From Streptomyces sp. NBC_00247 (GTDB lineage Bacteria; Actinomycetota; Actinomycetes; Streptomycetales; Streptomycetaceae): 64,000 nucleotides of DNA. Shown in pieces: positions 15,009 to 23,328 of this stretch. Numbering within the stretch: position 1 is the stretch's first letter; each line of letters opens with the position of its first letter. Location of the stretch: the NCBI RefSeq assembly GCF_036188265.1, contig NZ_CP108093.1:3988001-4052000 (forward strand), read 5' to 3'. The notes under the pieces are model-generated. The model was not told the DNA's origin and made no database searches. It worked only from the letters and a program-made list of their open reading frames with translations. The translations under genes were made by a program, and so were the position numbers.

Positions 15009-16214
15009 ATGACGACCAGCACTTCCCCCGGCACCACCACCCCGCACCACCCCATCGCCGTCATCGGCGGCGGGCTCGGCGGTCTCACGCTCGCCCGGGT
15101 CCTGCACGTGCACGGCATCGAGGTGCCGGTCTTCGACCTGGACGCCTCGCCGGACGCCCGTAGGCAGGGCGGGATGCTCGACATCCACGAGGACACCGGG
15201 CAGGCGGCGCTGCGTGAGGCGCGGTTGCACGAAGCGTTCCTGGCCAAGGTGCACCCGGGCGGCCAGGCACTGCGGGTGCTCGACAAGAGCGGGCACGTCC
15301 ACCTGGAGGAAGAGGACGACGGTTCCGGGGAGCGGCCCGAGATCGACCGGGGCGATCTGCGCGACCTGCTGCTGACCTCTCTCCCCGCGGGCACCATCCG
15401 CTGGAACTCCAAGGTGGTGGCGTGCCGGGCGACGGACGGCGAGGGGAGCCGGGGCCGGTACGAGGTGACGCTCGCCGACGGGTCCGCGTTCACCACCGAT
15501 CTGCTCGTCGGCGCGGACGGCGCCTGGTCCCGGGTCCGGCCGCTGGTGTCGGACGCGATGCCCGCCTACGCGGGTGTCTCCTTCGTGGAGGTCGACCTGT
15601 TCGACGCGGACACCCGTCATCCCGAGGCCGCGGCGCTGCTCGGCGGGGGGATGTTCTTCGGGCTCAGCGACGAGAAGGCGCTGCTGGGCCACCGCGAGAC
15701 GGATGGCAGCCTGCATGTCTACGTCGCCCTGCGCACCGACGAAAGCTGGCTGGGTACGGTCGACTTCACCGACACCGGGGCTGCGAAGACGGCCGTGCTG
15801 GAGCACTTCGCGGACTGGGCGCCCGGCCTGCGCGGGCTCATCGCCGAGGCGGACGGGCCGCTGGTGCCCCGGCACATCCACGCACTGCCGGTCGGCCACC
15901 GGTGGGACCGGGTTCCGGGCGTCACGCTGCTCGGGGACGCGGCGCACCTGATGTCGCCGTTCGCCGGGGAGGGCGCCAACCTCGCTCTGATCGACGGCGC
16001 GGACCTCGGCCGTTGCCTGGCCGAGCACCCGGAGGACACGGAGCTGGCGCTCGCGGCGTACGAGGCGCTCCTCTTCCCGCGCGCCGAGGAGATGGCGCGG
16101 GAGTCCGCCGGAGGGCTGGAGGCCATCTTCGCTCCGGACGCTCCGCAGCCGCTGCTGGACATGTTCGCCGGGTTCGGCGGCCCGGAAGCGGACCAGGGCG
16201 CGGACCAGGGCTGA
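15009..16214 (+). CDS. TetX-like FAD-dependent monooxygenase
   Basis: This 401-aa class A flavoprotein has the FAD motif IAVIGGGLGGLTLARVLHVH near residues 17-36 and the RQGGMLDIHEDTGQAALREA segment strongly reminiscent of TetX. It also has the DG motif LLVGADGAWSRVRPLVS and the second FAD motif TLLGDAAHLMSPFAGEGANL near residues 304-323. TetX-type enzymes hydroxylate tetracyclines, but many homologues act on other aromatic compounds. The upstream TetR with paired operators suggests induction by the substrate or a mimic. An AGAAGGAG Shine-Dalgarno precedes ATG 15009. The substrate remains open. Confidence 0.88.
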   Translation: MTTSTSPGTTTPHHPIAVIGGGLGGLTLARVLHVHGIEVPVFDLDASPDARRQGGMLDIHEDTGQAALREARLHEAFLAKVHPGGQALRVLDKSGHVHLEEEDDGSGERPEIDRGDLRDLLLTSLPAGTIRWNSKVVACRATDGEGSRGRYEVTLADGSAFTTDLLVGADGAWSRVRPLVSDAMPAYAGVSFVEVDLFDADTRHPEAAALLGGGMFFGLSDEKALLGHRETDGSLHVYVALRTDESWLGTVDFTDTGAAKTAVLEHFADWAPGLRGLIAEADGPLVPRHIHALPVGHRWDRVPGVTLLGDAAHLMSPFAGEGANLALIDGADLGRCLAEHPEDTELALAAYEALLFPRAEEMARESAGGLEAIFAPDAPQPLLDMFAGFGGPEADQGADQG

Positions 16215-16264
16215 GCCCTCCGGCCGGACCCACGGCCGAACCCGGAGCCCCACGGGCCGGTTTG

Positions 16265-16293
16265 GTACGGGAGGGCCCCTGCACCTCCCGTAC
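16265..16293 (+). terminator. Hairpin after the TetX-like gene
   Basis: gtacgggagg at 16265-16274 pairs perfectly with cctcccgtac at 16284-16293 around a 9-nt loop, 51 bp past the monooxygenase stop. There is no T-tract, as is common in Streptomyces. Confidence 0.5.
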
Positions 16294-16321
16294 GGAACCG
16301 AACCCGGGACCTCCCCCGGAC

Positions 16322-16457
16322 TCACCCCTCCCGGAGCAGCAGTTCCACCATCCGCGCCACCAGGGCGGCGCGTTCCGGCATGCGGGCCACGTCGGTCCAC
16401 TCGTGGTCGGCGTGCGGGCCGCCGACTGTGAGCACCCCCGAGAGCACCCCCGCGCGG
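16322..16457 (-). pseudogene. C-terminal remnant of an M20-type peptidase/amidohydrolase
   Basis: On the minus strand a frame ending at 16322 reads GVLTVGGPHADHEWTDVARM, then PERAALVARMVELLLREG and a stop. The GG-HA-HEW pattern followed by a long helix resembles the C-terminus of M20-family metallopeptidases or amidohydrolases. The frame meets the start of an SDR fragment on the other strand near 16458, so only about 45 codons survive. The family call is moderate because the catalytic part is missing. Confidence 0.45.
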
Positions 16458-16789
16458 AACGAGCACAGGATCGCGCTGGTCACCGGAACGGCCGGCGGCA
16501 TCGGGGCGGCCGCTCGCGCGGCGGTTGAGCGAGGACGGCGTCAAGGTGATCCTCGCGGACCTCCGCGCCGACCTCCGCGCCGACCGCCTCGCCCCGCTGG
16601 TCGCCGAGAACGCCGACTCGTTCGCCGCGCTGGAGGTCGACCTCACCGACCGTGCCTCGCTGCCCGCCTTCGTGGACCGCGCCCGGGAGGTCTTCGGCGG
16701 TCGGGACATCCTGGTGAACGCGGCCGGCCTCTACCCGAGCGCCCCGCTCCTGGAGATGCGCGACGACCAGTGGGACCAGGTCCACCGGT
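16458..16789 (+). pseudogene. N-terminal fragment of an SDR dehydrogenase, frameshifted
   Basis: The frame at 16458 reads NEHRIALVTGTAGGIGAA, the NAD(P)-binding start of a short-chain dehydrogenase. An extra base near 16512 shifts the natural continuation (ARRLSEDGVKVILADL) into the next frame. That frame goes on through FGGRDILVNAAGLYPSAPLL to DDQWDQVH near 16786. It lacks the catalytic Tyr/Lys and the C-terminal half, being cut off where a deacetylase fragment begins. A short in-frame duplication (ADLRADLRAD) is also present. Confidence 0.7.
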
Positions 16790-17299
16790 ACACTGCCGCG
16801 CGGCTTCCGGGCGCCCGCCTGGGACCTGTCCGACGCCTCCGTCGATCTGCTGGTGGAACACGGACTGCGCTACGACAGCAGCCTGATGGGCCACGACTAC
16901 GCCCCGTACCCCTGTCGCACCCCGGACGTCACGCACGACGGGGGCGTCCGCTGGGGCGAGCCTGCCGGACCGCTGGAGATCCCGGTCGCCTGGTCCCTGG
17001 ACGACTTCCCGTACCTGGAGTTCCTGCGGACCCCGTCCGGTCTGATGCCCGGACTGCGCGACCCGCGCGAGATGTTCGCGAGCTGGAGGGCCGATCTCGA
17101 CTACATGGTGCGGGACTTCGAGGACGGCGTCCTCGCGGTCACCATGCACCCCGAGGTCATCGGCCGGGGCCACCGCCTCCTCGCGCTGGAGCGCTGGCTC
17201 GACGAAGTGGCCTCGCGGGGTGTCGAGTTCGTCACCTGCGAGCAGGTCGCCGACCTGGTCGCGGCGGGCGCCGATCCGGGCCGCTACCGGCCGGTCTGA
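16790..17299 (+). pseudogene. C-terminal fragment of a polysaccharide deacetylase
   Basis: From about 16790 the frame reads RGFRAPAWDLSDASVDLLVE and HGLRYDSSLMGHDYAPYPC, typical of the NodB deacetylase core, and continues to a stop at 17297-17299 (TMHPEVIGRGHRLLALERWL). The metal-binding Asp and His-box region that should precede it is absent, so the protein cannot be a complete deacetylase. An internal GTG at 16853 could start a shorter product, but that would lack the active site. It is joined directly to the SDR fragment, which points to a deletion. Confidence 0.7.
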
Positions 17300-17385
17300 C
17301 CGGCGCTCCCGTGCCGGTCCGTCCGTGCCGGTCCGTCCGACCGGTCAGGGGGTGTGGGCGTACGGGTACGGGAACACGGCGGGCA

Positions 17386-17426
17386 CGCGACGGGCTCCCG
17401 GGCACAGCGCCCGGGAGCCCGTCGTG
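17386..17426. terminator. Long hairpin downstream of the tannase-like gene
   Basis: The arms 17388-17402 and 17410-17424 pair perfectly over 15 bp with a 7-nt loop, and two further pairs including one wobble extend the stem to 17386-17426. It lies 18 bp past the minus-strand stop at 17445 and could also serve the plus-strand remnants. Confidence 0.75.
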
Positions 17427-17444
17427 CCGTCGGCGCTCCGGTGG

Positions 17445-19106
17445 CTACTTCCGGCGGCCGGTCACCCGGGCGACCCAGGTGATGAAGTCGGCGGCGTCGG
17501 TGTTGGAGCCGTGCCCCTGGTCCCAGTACATCAGCGAGTCCACATCGTCGCCGAGACCGTGCAGGGTGGCGGCGAGGTTGCCGACCACCGTCAGCGCGGT
17601 GTCGGTGTCCTTGGTGCCCACGCGTATCCACCAGTGCTTCGCGCGGCCGGGGTTGTGGCGCGCGAGGTGGTACATCGGGTTCATCAGGTCCAGCAGGGCC
17701 GGGATGTCGCCGTCCACGCGGCTTGCGGTGAGCCCGGTGGTGTCGTGGCGCTGCCCGTACGCGGTGAAGTGGCGGGCCTCGGTCGTACCGGTGCCGAACT
17801 CGTTGTTCTCACCGCCGGACAGGTCGAACGTGTCGAAGGCGGGAGCGGTCTTCTTCCGCGCGCCCACATGGGTGAGGTAGTCCGCCCACGTGAAGGTGGC
17901 CCGGCCGTTCTTCCAGGTGATGAAGGGGTTGGCCGACAGGTACGCCGAACGGTCCGCCTCGGCGAGGCCCTTGAGGTAGGTGGCCGCGGCCGGCCGGACG
18001 TAGGTCTCCAGCAGGTAGTCGTCGTAGTTGCGCGCGGTGAGCGGGCCGAAACCGTTCAGCCCCTTCAGCCGCAAGGACGCCTGGTACTCGGCGAACTGGG
18101 CCCGCAGTTCCTTGGAAACGGACTGGTCGAGGGTGCCGCTCTGCGGGGTGTTGGCGCCCCAGTTCCACTCGTACGCGCCGTCGGCGTGCTCCAGGTCGGT
18201 GATCGGGCACCAGTCGCCGCTGGCGAACACGGCGTCGCTCGCGTCGGCCGCGCCGATCTCCTTGAGGTACGGGGCGTAGAGCGCGCTGTCCCCGGACGCG
18301 CCGAGGAGCGCCGAGAGCGCGCCGCCCGCGCTGGTGCCGGTGGACACGATGCGGCGGGTGTCGCCGGGTATGCGGCCCTGGTTGGAACGGACGTACCGCA
18401 CGGCCGCCTTGAGGTCCACGATCGCGGCGGGCGCGGTGCCGTAGTACGTACCGTTCGCGTCGGTGAGGGTACGGCCCCGGCAGCCCGGCTCGACGACCAC
18501 GTACCCGGCGGCCAGGCCCAGCTTGGGGAGGCTGACCATCTCGCCCATGCCGTTCAGCATGCCGTTCGAGCCGGAGGGCACTTCGCCGGTGCCGGTCGTC
18601 GGGGCGCCGGTGCCCGTGCCCGTATCGGCCGGAGGCGTACCGCCAGGCCCGGGGCCGCCCGCCCCGCCCGGATCGCCCATCTCCATCGCTGCCTCGCCGA
18701 CACCGGCGGCCGTGGCCACGCTCGCGGGGAAGTAACCGCCCACGGCGTTGGAGAAGAGAATCGGCGCGTTCGTCGCGTCCACGGCCTTGCCGTCGATCCT
18801 CACGGGAACGCTGACCACCAGACTCTGGTGCTCCGCGTCGACCGGCGCGGTGACGTAGGTGAGGGCCTTCCAGAAGTGGTAGGTCACCTCCTTGTCACCC
18901 TCGTCGGTGGTGACGGTCGTGGTCAGCTCGGTGTACGCGCTCGGGTCGAAGGCCAGGGCTCCTGAATTTGCCGGCTTCTCCGCATTCCGCGAAGAGTTGC
19001 GGCTTTCCGCCTGCGCGTCCGCGGCGAATCCCCCGATCGCCGCCGCTCCTGCGACCGAACCGAGGCCCACGACGACGGTCCTGCGTTTCACTGCCCTGTG
19101 CTTCAC
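17445..19106 (-). CDS. Secreted tannase/feruloyl-esterase-like alpha/beta hydrolase (subtype B tannase)
   Basis: The 553-aa protein starts at GTG 19106 with GGGAG upstream. It has a signal peptide with a twin-arginine-like start (VKRRTVVVGLGSVAGAAAIG, then GFAADAQA). The alpha/beta hydrolase nucleophile is in RRIVSTGTSAGGALSALLGA near residue 258, and a late histidine is in SLMYWDQGHGSNTDAADFIT near residue 532. These and the overall length fit bacterial subtype B tannases, which cleave galloyl esters. Residues about 145-185 form a Gly/Pro/Thr-rich insert. It is a single-gene unit ending in a strong hairpin. Feruloyl or other aromatic esters are also possible substrates. Confidence 0.75.
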   Translation of the reverse strand: MKHRAVKRRTVVVGLGSVAGAAAIGGFAADAQAESRNSSRNAEKPANSGALAFDPSAYTELTTTVTTDEGDKEVTYHFWKALTYVTAPVDAEHQSLVVSVPVRIDGKAVDATNAPILFSNAVGGYFPASVATAAGVGEAAMEMGDPGGAGGPGPGGTPPADTGTGTGAPTTGTGEVPSGSNGMLNGMGEMVSLPKLGLAAGYVVVEPGCRGRTLTDANGTYYGTAPAAIVDLKAAVRYVRSNQGRIPGDTRRIVSTGTSAGGALSALLGASGDSALYAPYLKEIGAADASDAVFASGDWCPITDLEHADGAYEWNWGANTPQSGTLDQSVSKELRAQFAEYQASLRLKGLNGFGPLTARNYDDYLLETYVRPAAATYLKGLAEADRSAYLSANPFITWKNGRATFTWADYLTHVGARKKTAPAFDTFDLSGGENNEFGTGTTEARHFTAYGQRHDTTGLTASRVDGDIPALLDLMNPMYHLARHNPGRAKHWWIRVGTKDTDTALTVVGNLAATLHGLGDDVDSLMYWDQGHGSNTDAADFITWVARVTGRRK

Positions 19107-19494
19107 GGGTTTCTCCCTTTGCGGCAGCCGGAGCCGCCGCACGTGCAATGGTCGCGTGCAACTGCCGCGTGTGCCGGACGGCTACGCGGGCGCATTACTT
19201 CTGCGCTTCGAACGTATGTCATCGTCCAGCGAATCTTCAACAATCCTGTTGACTTTTCCGCAAAGTGCACAGGTGAAGGAGGTGGTATTCACAGGAATGG
19301 ATATGAGAAATTCCTGAGTGAATATCTAAGAATTTCTCATCATTGCCGTGGAGGCTCTTTGCGGGTTGCGCTTGCGCACGGGGCGCGGCGGTGGGGCGAC
19401 GGCGAGTCCCGGGGTGACCGGTGAAGCCCGGGGCTACCGGCGAGGGAGGAAGAGGGTGTACCCACCTCTTTCCACTCTCAACATATAGCGCACG
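19107..19494. other. Gene-free region with an A/T-rich island and inverted repeat
   Basis: No supported gene lies here. Positions 19240-19340 are markedly A/T-rich for this genome. Within them, atgagaaatt at 19303-19312 and aatttctcat at 19331-19340 form a perfect 10-bp inverted repeat with an 18-nt spacer. A strong ribosome-binding-like aaggaggtgg lies at about 19276-19285 before a tiny open frame of five codons. The region could hold control sites for the tannase-like gene, or be a scrap of foreign DNA. Confidence 0.5.
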
Positions 19495-19517
19495 GGGGGC
19501 CTTGCGGCAAGGCCCCC
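19495..19517. promoter_or_regulatory. Rifamycin-associated element (RAE)-like palindrome upstream of helR
   Basis: gggggcctt at 19495-19503 pairs perfectly with aaggccccc at 19509-19517 around gcggc. The core cttgcggcaag with flanking G and C runs matches, as I recall it, the rifamycin-associated element found before rifamycin-resistance genes in actinomycetes. It sits 70 bp before the ATG of the HelR-like gene. A possible -10 (tatagc, 19484-19489) lies just upstream of it. Confidence 0.7.
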
Positions 19518-19587
19518 TCGGTGGCGCACAATCGGCGGCCGACCTCGGAATTCCGTACGTCGTCCGCCCCACCCCGGAGCCGCCCGC

Positions 19588-21774
19588 ATGCCGTCCCCGC
19601 ACCCCGCAGCGCCCCTGAGCAGCTCCCCGGCCGGGAGCGCGTTCGCGCTGCCCGAGCGCCTCGCCGCGAAGGCCGACCCCCGGCTGACCGCCCGCGACGA
19701 GGAGCACTTCGCGGCCGTCGCCCGGAGCCTGCGGGAGTCGATCGCCGAGCTGACCGCGCAGCTCGACGCGGCCCGCAGGGCACCCGGTGGTGCGGGCCGG
19801 CAGGCGATGGACCGGGACACCGAGATCCGCCGCCTGACCGCCCGCCTGCGCACCCTGCGCCGCTTCGGCCTCGACCTCTGCCTCGGGCGCATGGTCGCCG
19901 GCGCGGAGGAGGAGCCGGTGTACGTCGGACGGCTCGGGCTCACCGACCGGGCGGGCCACCGGCTGCTGCTCGACTGGCGCTCGCCCGCGGCCGAACCGTT
20001 CTTCGGGGCCACCCACGCCAACCCGATGGGCCTGAGCAGCCGCCGCAGGTACCGCTGGACCGACGGCCGGATCAGCGACTACTGGGACGAGGTCTTCACC
20101 CCCGACGGCTTCGACGGGCACGCCGCGCTGGACGACCAGTCCGCCTTCGTCGCGAGCCTAGGCGCCGACCGCTCGCCCCGGATGCGGGACGTCCTCTCCA
20201 CCATCCAGGCCGACCAGGACGCCATCATCCGCGCCGGATCGCGCGGCGCCCTGGTCGTGGACGGCGGGCCGGGCACGGGGAAGACCGTCGTGGCGCTGCA
20301 CCGCTCCGCGTACCTCCTCCACTCCGATCCGCGGCTCGGCCACCGCCGGGGCGGTGTGCTCTTCGTCGGCCCGCACCGGCCGTACCTGGACTACGTCGCC
20401 GACGTCCTGCCCAGCCTCGGGGAGGAGGGGGTACGCACCTGCGTCCTGCGCGACCTCGTCGCCGAGGGCGCCGGGGCGTCCGCGGAGAGGGACCCGGAGG
20501 TGGCGCGGCTGAAGGCCTCGCGGAAGCTGGTGGTGGAGGCGGTCGAGGCGGCAGTCCGGTTCTACGAGGAGCCGCCCGCCCGGGGCATGACCGTCACCAC
20601 CCACTGGGCCGACGTCAAGCTGAGCGCCCAGGAGTGGGCGGCGGCCTTCGCGGCGGCGGAGCCCGGCACCCCGCACAACGAGGCCCGCGAACAGGTCTGG
20701 GAGGAACTCGTCACCATCCTGGTGGACAAGCACGACGAGGGCACCCCCGCCGAACGGCTCGGTGACTCCCTGGGCGGGAACCGGGAGTTGGTGGAGGCGT
20801 TCGACCGCGCCTGGCCGCTGCTCGACGCCGCCGACCTGGTCGGGGACCTCTGGTCCGTACCCGCCTACCTCCGCAGGTGCGCCCCCTGGCTGGAGGCCGA
20901 CGAGCGGAACCTGCTGCGACGCGGGGACGCACGCGCCCAGGAGTGGACCGTCTGCGACCTGCCGTTCCTGGACGCCGCCCGGCAGCGGCTCGGCGACCCC
21001 GACGCCGCGCGCCGCCGGCGCCGGGGCGAGGCGCTGATCGCCGCCGAGAACGCGCGGATGGCCGAGACCGTGGATGCCCTGCTGGAGGCCGACGACGACG
21101 GCGAGGGCGTCATCACGATGCTGCACGTGCGCGACATGCGGGAGGCGCTCACCGACGAGTCCGCGCTCCCCGGGACCGACCCCGACCTGCTCGCCGGGCC
21201 TTTCGCGCACATCGTCGTGGACGAGGCCCAGGAACTCACCGACGCGGAATGGCAGATGCTGCTGCTGCGCTGCCCGTCCCGCAGCTTCACCGTCGTCGGC
21301 GACCGTGCACAGGCCCGCCACGGGTTCACCGAATCCTGGCGGGAACGCCTCGGACGGATCGGACTCGACCGGATCGAACTGGCCTCCCTGAGCGTCAACT
21401 ACCGCACACCGGCGGAGATCATGACCGAGGCGGAACCGGTCGTCCGGGCGGCGCTGCCGGACGCCAACGTGCCGACCTCCGTCCGCAGCACCGGCATTCC
21501 CGTCACCCACGGATCCGTCGCCGACCTCCGCACGGTCCTCGACGACTGGCTCGACGCCCATCCGGAGGGCATCGCCTGCGTCATCGGCGACCCGGCCTTC
21601 CGTGCGACCGCCCGGGTGCGGTCCCTGACGCCGCAGCTGGCCAAGGGGCTTGAGTTCGACCTCGTCGTCATGGTCGATCCGGAGTCCTTCGGCCCGGGGA
21701 CCGAGGGGGCCGTGGACCGGTACGTCGCGATGACCCGGGCCACGCAGCGGCTGGTGGTCCTGAGGAGGGCGTGA
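19588..21774 (+). CDS. helR: HelR-like RNA polymerase recycling motor ATPase (HelD family)
   Basis: The 728-aa protein is a UvrD/Rep-like ATPase of the HelD class. An N-terminal coiled region (RDEEHFAAVARSLRESIAEL, then TAQLDAARR) would reach into RNA polymerase. It is followed by Walker A GGPGTGKTVVALHRSAYLLH near residues 226-245, Walker B HIVVDEAQELTDAEWQMLLL near residue 540, and a C-terminal helicase motif with LAKGLEFDLVVMVD and YVAMTRATQRLVVL. HelD proteins pull stalled RNA polymerase off DNA; actinomycete HelR also displaces bound rifamycin. ATG 19588 has GGAG 8 nt upstream. The RAE-like palindrome before it supports rifamycin induction. Confidence 0.87.
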   Translation: MPSPHPAAPLSSSPAGSAFALPERLAAKADPRLTARDEEHFAAVARSLRESIAELTAQLDAARRAPGGAGRQAMDRDTEIRRLTARLRTLRRFGLDLCLGRMVAGAEEEPVYVGRLGLTDRAGHRLLLDWRSPAAEPFFGATHANPMGLSSRRRYRWTDGRISDYWDEVFTPDGFDGHAALDDQSAFVASLGADRSPRMRDVLSTIQADQDAIIRAGSRGALVVDGGPGTGKTVVALHRSAYLLHSDPRLGHRRGGVLFVGPHRPYLDYVADVLPSLGEEGVRTCVLRDLVAEGAGASAERDPEVARLKASRKLVVEAVEAAVRFYEEPPARGMTVTTHWADVKLSAQEWAAAFAAAEPGTPHNEAREQVWEELVTILVDKHDEGTPAERLGDSLGGNRELVEAFDRAWPLLDAADLVGDLWSVPAYLRRCAPWLEADERNLLRRGDARAQEWTVCDLPFLDAARQRLGDPDAARRRRRGEALIAAENARMAETVDALLEADDDGEGVITMLHVRDMREALTDESALPGTDPDLLAGPFAHIVVDEAQELTDAEWQMLLLRCPSRSFTVVGDRAQARHGFTESWRERLGRIGLDRIELASLSVNYRTPAEIMTEAEPVVRAALPDANVPTSVRSTGIPVTHGSVADLRTVLDDWLDAHPEGIACVIGDPAFRATARVRSLTPQLAKGLEFDLVVMVDPESFGPGTEGAVDRYVAMTRATQRLVVLRRA

Positions 21775-21942
21775 CCGGCCCCCGGGGCGGTGCCACGAGC
21801 CGCGCGGTGGTGGGTGGAGCCGGTGGGGGGAGTCGCGTGCGGTGTGCGCACCGGCTGCCCGCGTGGGTCTGTCCGTTCAGCCGTGCGGCGATCCGTGCGG
21901 CGGTCTTCTCGGCCGATCGCTGGGGCCTGTTCGGAATCGGGT

Positions 21943-22785
21943 TCAGACGGTACGGGCCAGGACGAGGTCGTTGATGCCGAGCATGTCGATCGTGCCACCT
22001 CGGGAGTCCAGCAACTCGGCTGTTTCCACCAACAGTTGGGCAAGGTCGTGCTGGGGGAGGACGCGGTAGGCGGAGACCGAGGCGAGGAAGGCGAGGTAGC
22101 GGGCGGTGTCGTACCGCAGGTTCCGGCGGTAGCGCACCGTACGCAGGTCGGTGAATCGCCCGTCGCGCCGGATCTCGTCCACCGGCCAGCCCGGTCCCAC
22201 CTGCCCGTCCACGGTGCCCGCCTCTTCCCCGTAGCGGGAGGCGAGCGCGTCGTGCGGGGGCTCCTCCACGCCGTGGCGGCGGTCGATGTCCCGCAGTGCG
22301 GCGAACAGTTCGGGATCGATCGCCGCGACCGGATTCCAGAACAGGGCCAGCGTCCCGCCCGGTCCGAGCGCGGAATGGGCGAGGTCCCAGCGGCGCGCAG
22401 GGTCCACCCAGTGCCAGGAGGTGGCGGCGTACAGCAGGCCGAAGCGGTGTCTGGAGGGGCTCCACGCCTCGAAGTCGCCCACCTCCACCTGTACATGGGG
22501 GTACGCGTCCGTGGTGCGGCGCAGCACCTCGGCCATCCGGGCGTCCGGCTCGACACAGACGACCGGCACCCCGCGCGCCGCGAAGAGCCCGGTGGCCTTG
22601 CCGGTACCGGCGCCGACCTCCAGGGCCGTGCGGTCGCCGAGGGCCGCGTACTCCAGCACTTGCGCTACCAACTCCTCGGCGTACCCCGGGCGTCCGTCCT
22701 CGTACGCTTCGGCCGCCTCGCCGAAGACCGTGCGGCGCGGGGTCGCGCGGCCGGTGTCCTTGAGACGGTCGGGAGCGGCGGCCAT
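21943..22785 (-). CDS. Class I SAM-dependent methyltransferase
   Basis: A 280-aa soluble protein with the SAM-binding motif ALEVGAGTGKATGLFAARGV near residues 55-74, the acidic loop VVCVEPDARMAEVLRRTT, and YAATSWHWVDPARRWDLAHS, which resembles UbiE/Coq5-like or trans-aconitate methyltransferase-type proteins. GGAAGGA precedes ATG 22785 at 5 nt. The methyl acceptor is unknown. It is a convergent, single-gene unit 168 bp from helR, and the gap between them (21775-21942) holds no gene. Confidence 0.85.
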   Translation of the reverse strand: MAAAPDRLKDTGRATPRRTVFGEAAEAYEDGRPGYAEELVAQVLEYAALGDRTALEVGAGTGKATGLFAARGVPVVCVEPDARMAEVLRRTTDAYPHVQVEVGDFEAWSPSRHRFGLLYAATSWHWVDPARRWDLAHSALGPGGTLALFWNPVAAIDPELFAALRDIDRRHGVEEPPHDALASRYGEEAGTVDGQVGPGWPVDEIRRDGRFTDLRTVRYRRNLRYDTARYLAFLASVSAYRVLPQHDLAQLLVETAELLDSRGGTIDMLGINDLVLARTV

Positions 22786-22915
22786 GGGGGTCCTTCCGTT
22801 CCGGGTCGCGGGGCCCGGGATGGGGGTGGGGCGTGGGAGTCTTCAACCTATCGCCGGGTGGTGCGTCGCGGTCAGGGAATCGCGCCTTTGCACAGGTCCG
22901 GCGCGCGGCGCGGCG

Positions 22916-23188
22916 ATGATCACGTGGTGGGCCTCGACCGGTGTCGGGATCGTGCTGCTCTCGCTCGGGGTGGATGTCGTGTCTCCGCACCCGGGGCTCG
23001 TGGAGCTGGGGCGTGTGTGCTCGGACGTGGCCGCGCGGCCGGCTCCCGCTCCGGAGCGGGAGCCGCGGAGAGGCGGCCGCGGAGAGAGCGCCGCGCGCGA
23101 CGGGGTACGAGAGGCCGGCGACGGGGCGGCGGGGCTGGAGCGGGACGTGCCGTTGGCGCGCGTCAGCCCCGCCGCGGACACGCCGTGA
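22916..23188 (+). CDS. Possible small membrane-anchored protein (uncertain)
   Basis: A 90-codon frame starts MITWWASTGVGIVLLSLGVD, which could be a membrane or signal segment, followed by a charged Arg/Glu/Gly-rich tail. There is no clear Shine-Dalgarno sequence and no family I recognise. Third-position GC is moderately high, but the tail may simply reflect overall base composition. The rest of the gap up to the cellulase gene has nothing else. Confidence 0.3.
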   Translation: MITWWASTGVGIVLLSLGVDVVSPHPGLVELGRVCSDVAARPAPAPEREPRRGGRGESAARDGVREAGDGAAGLERDVPLARVSPAADTP

Positions 23189-23328
23189 GCGTGTCGGCGA
23201 CGGGGCCGGGGGTGAGGCTGGGGCCGGTCGTGGGACCGGGCCGGTCGTGGCCCGTACCCGTGGTGGCCCTGCCGGGCGCGGGTGTCCCCGGCGGGGGCGC
23301 CACGGGCCTCACCGTGGTGCGGGCGCGG

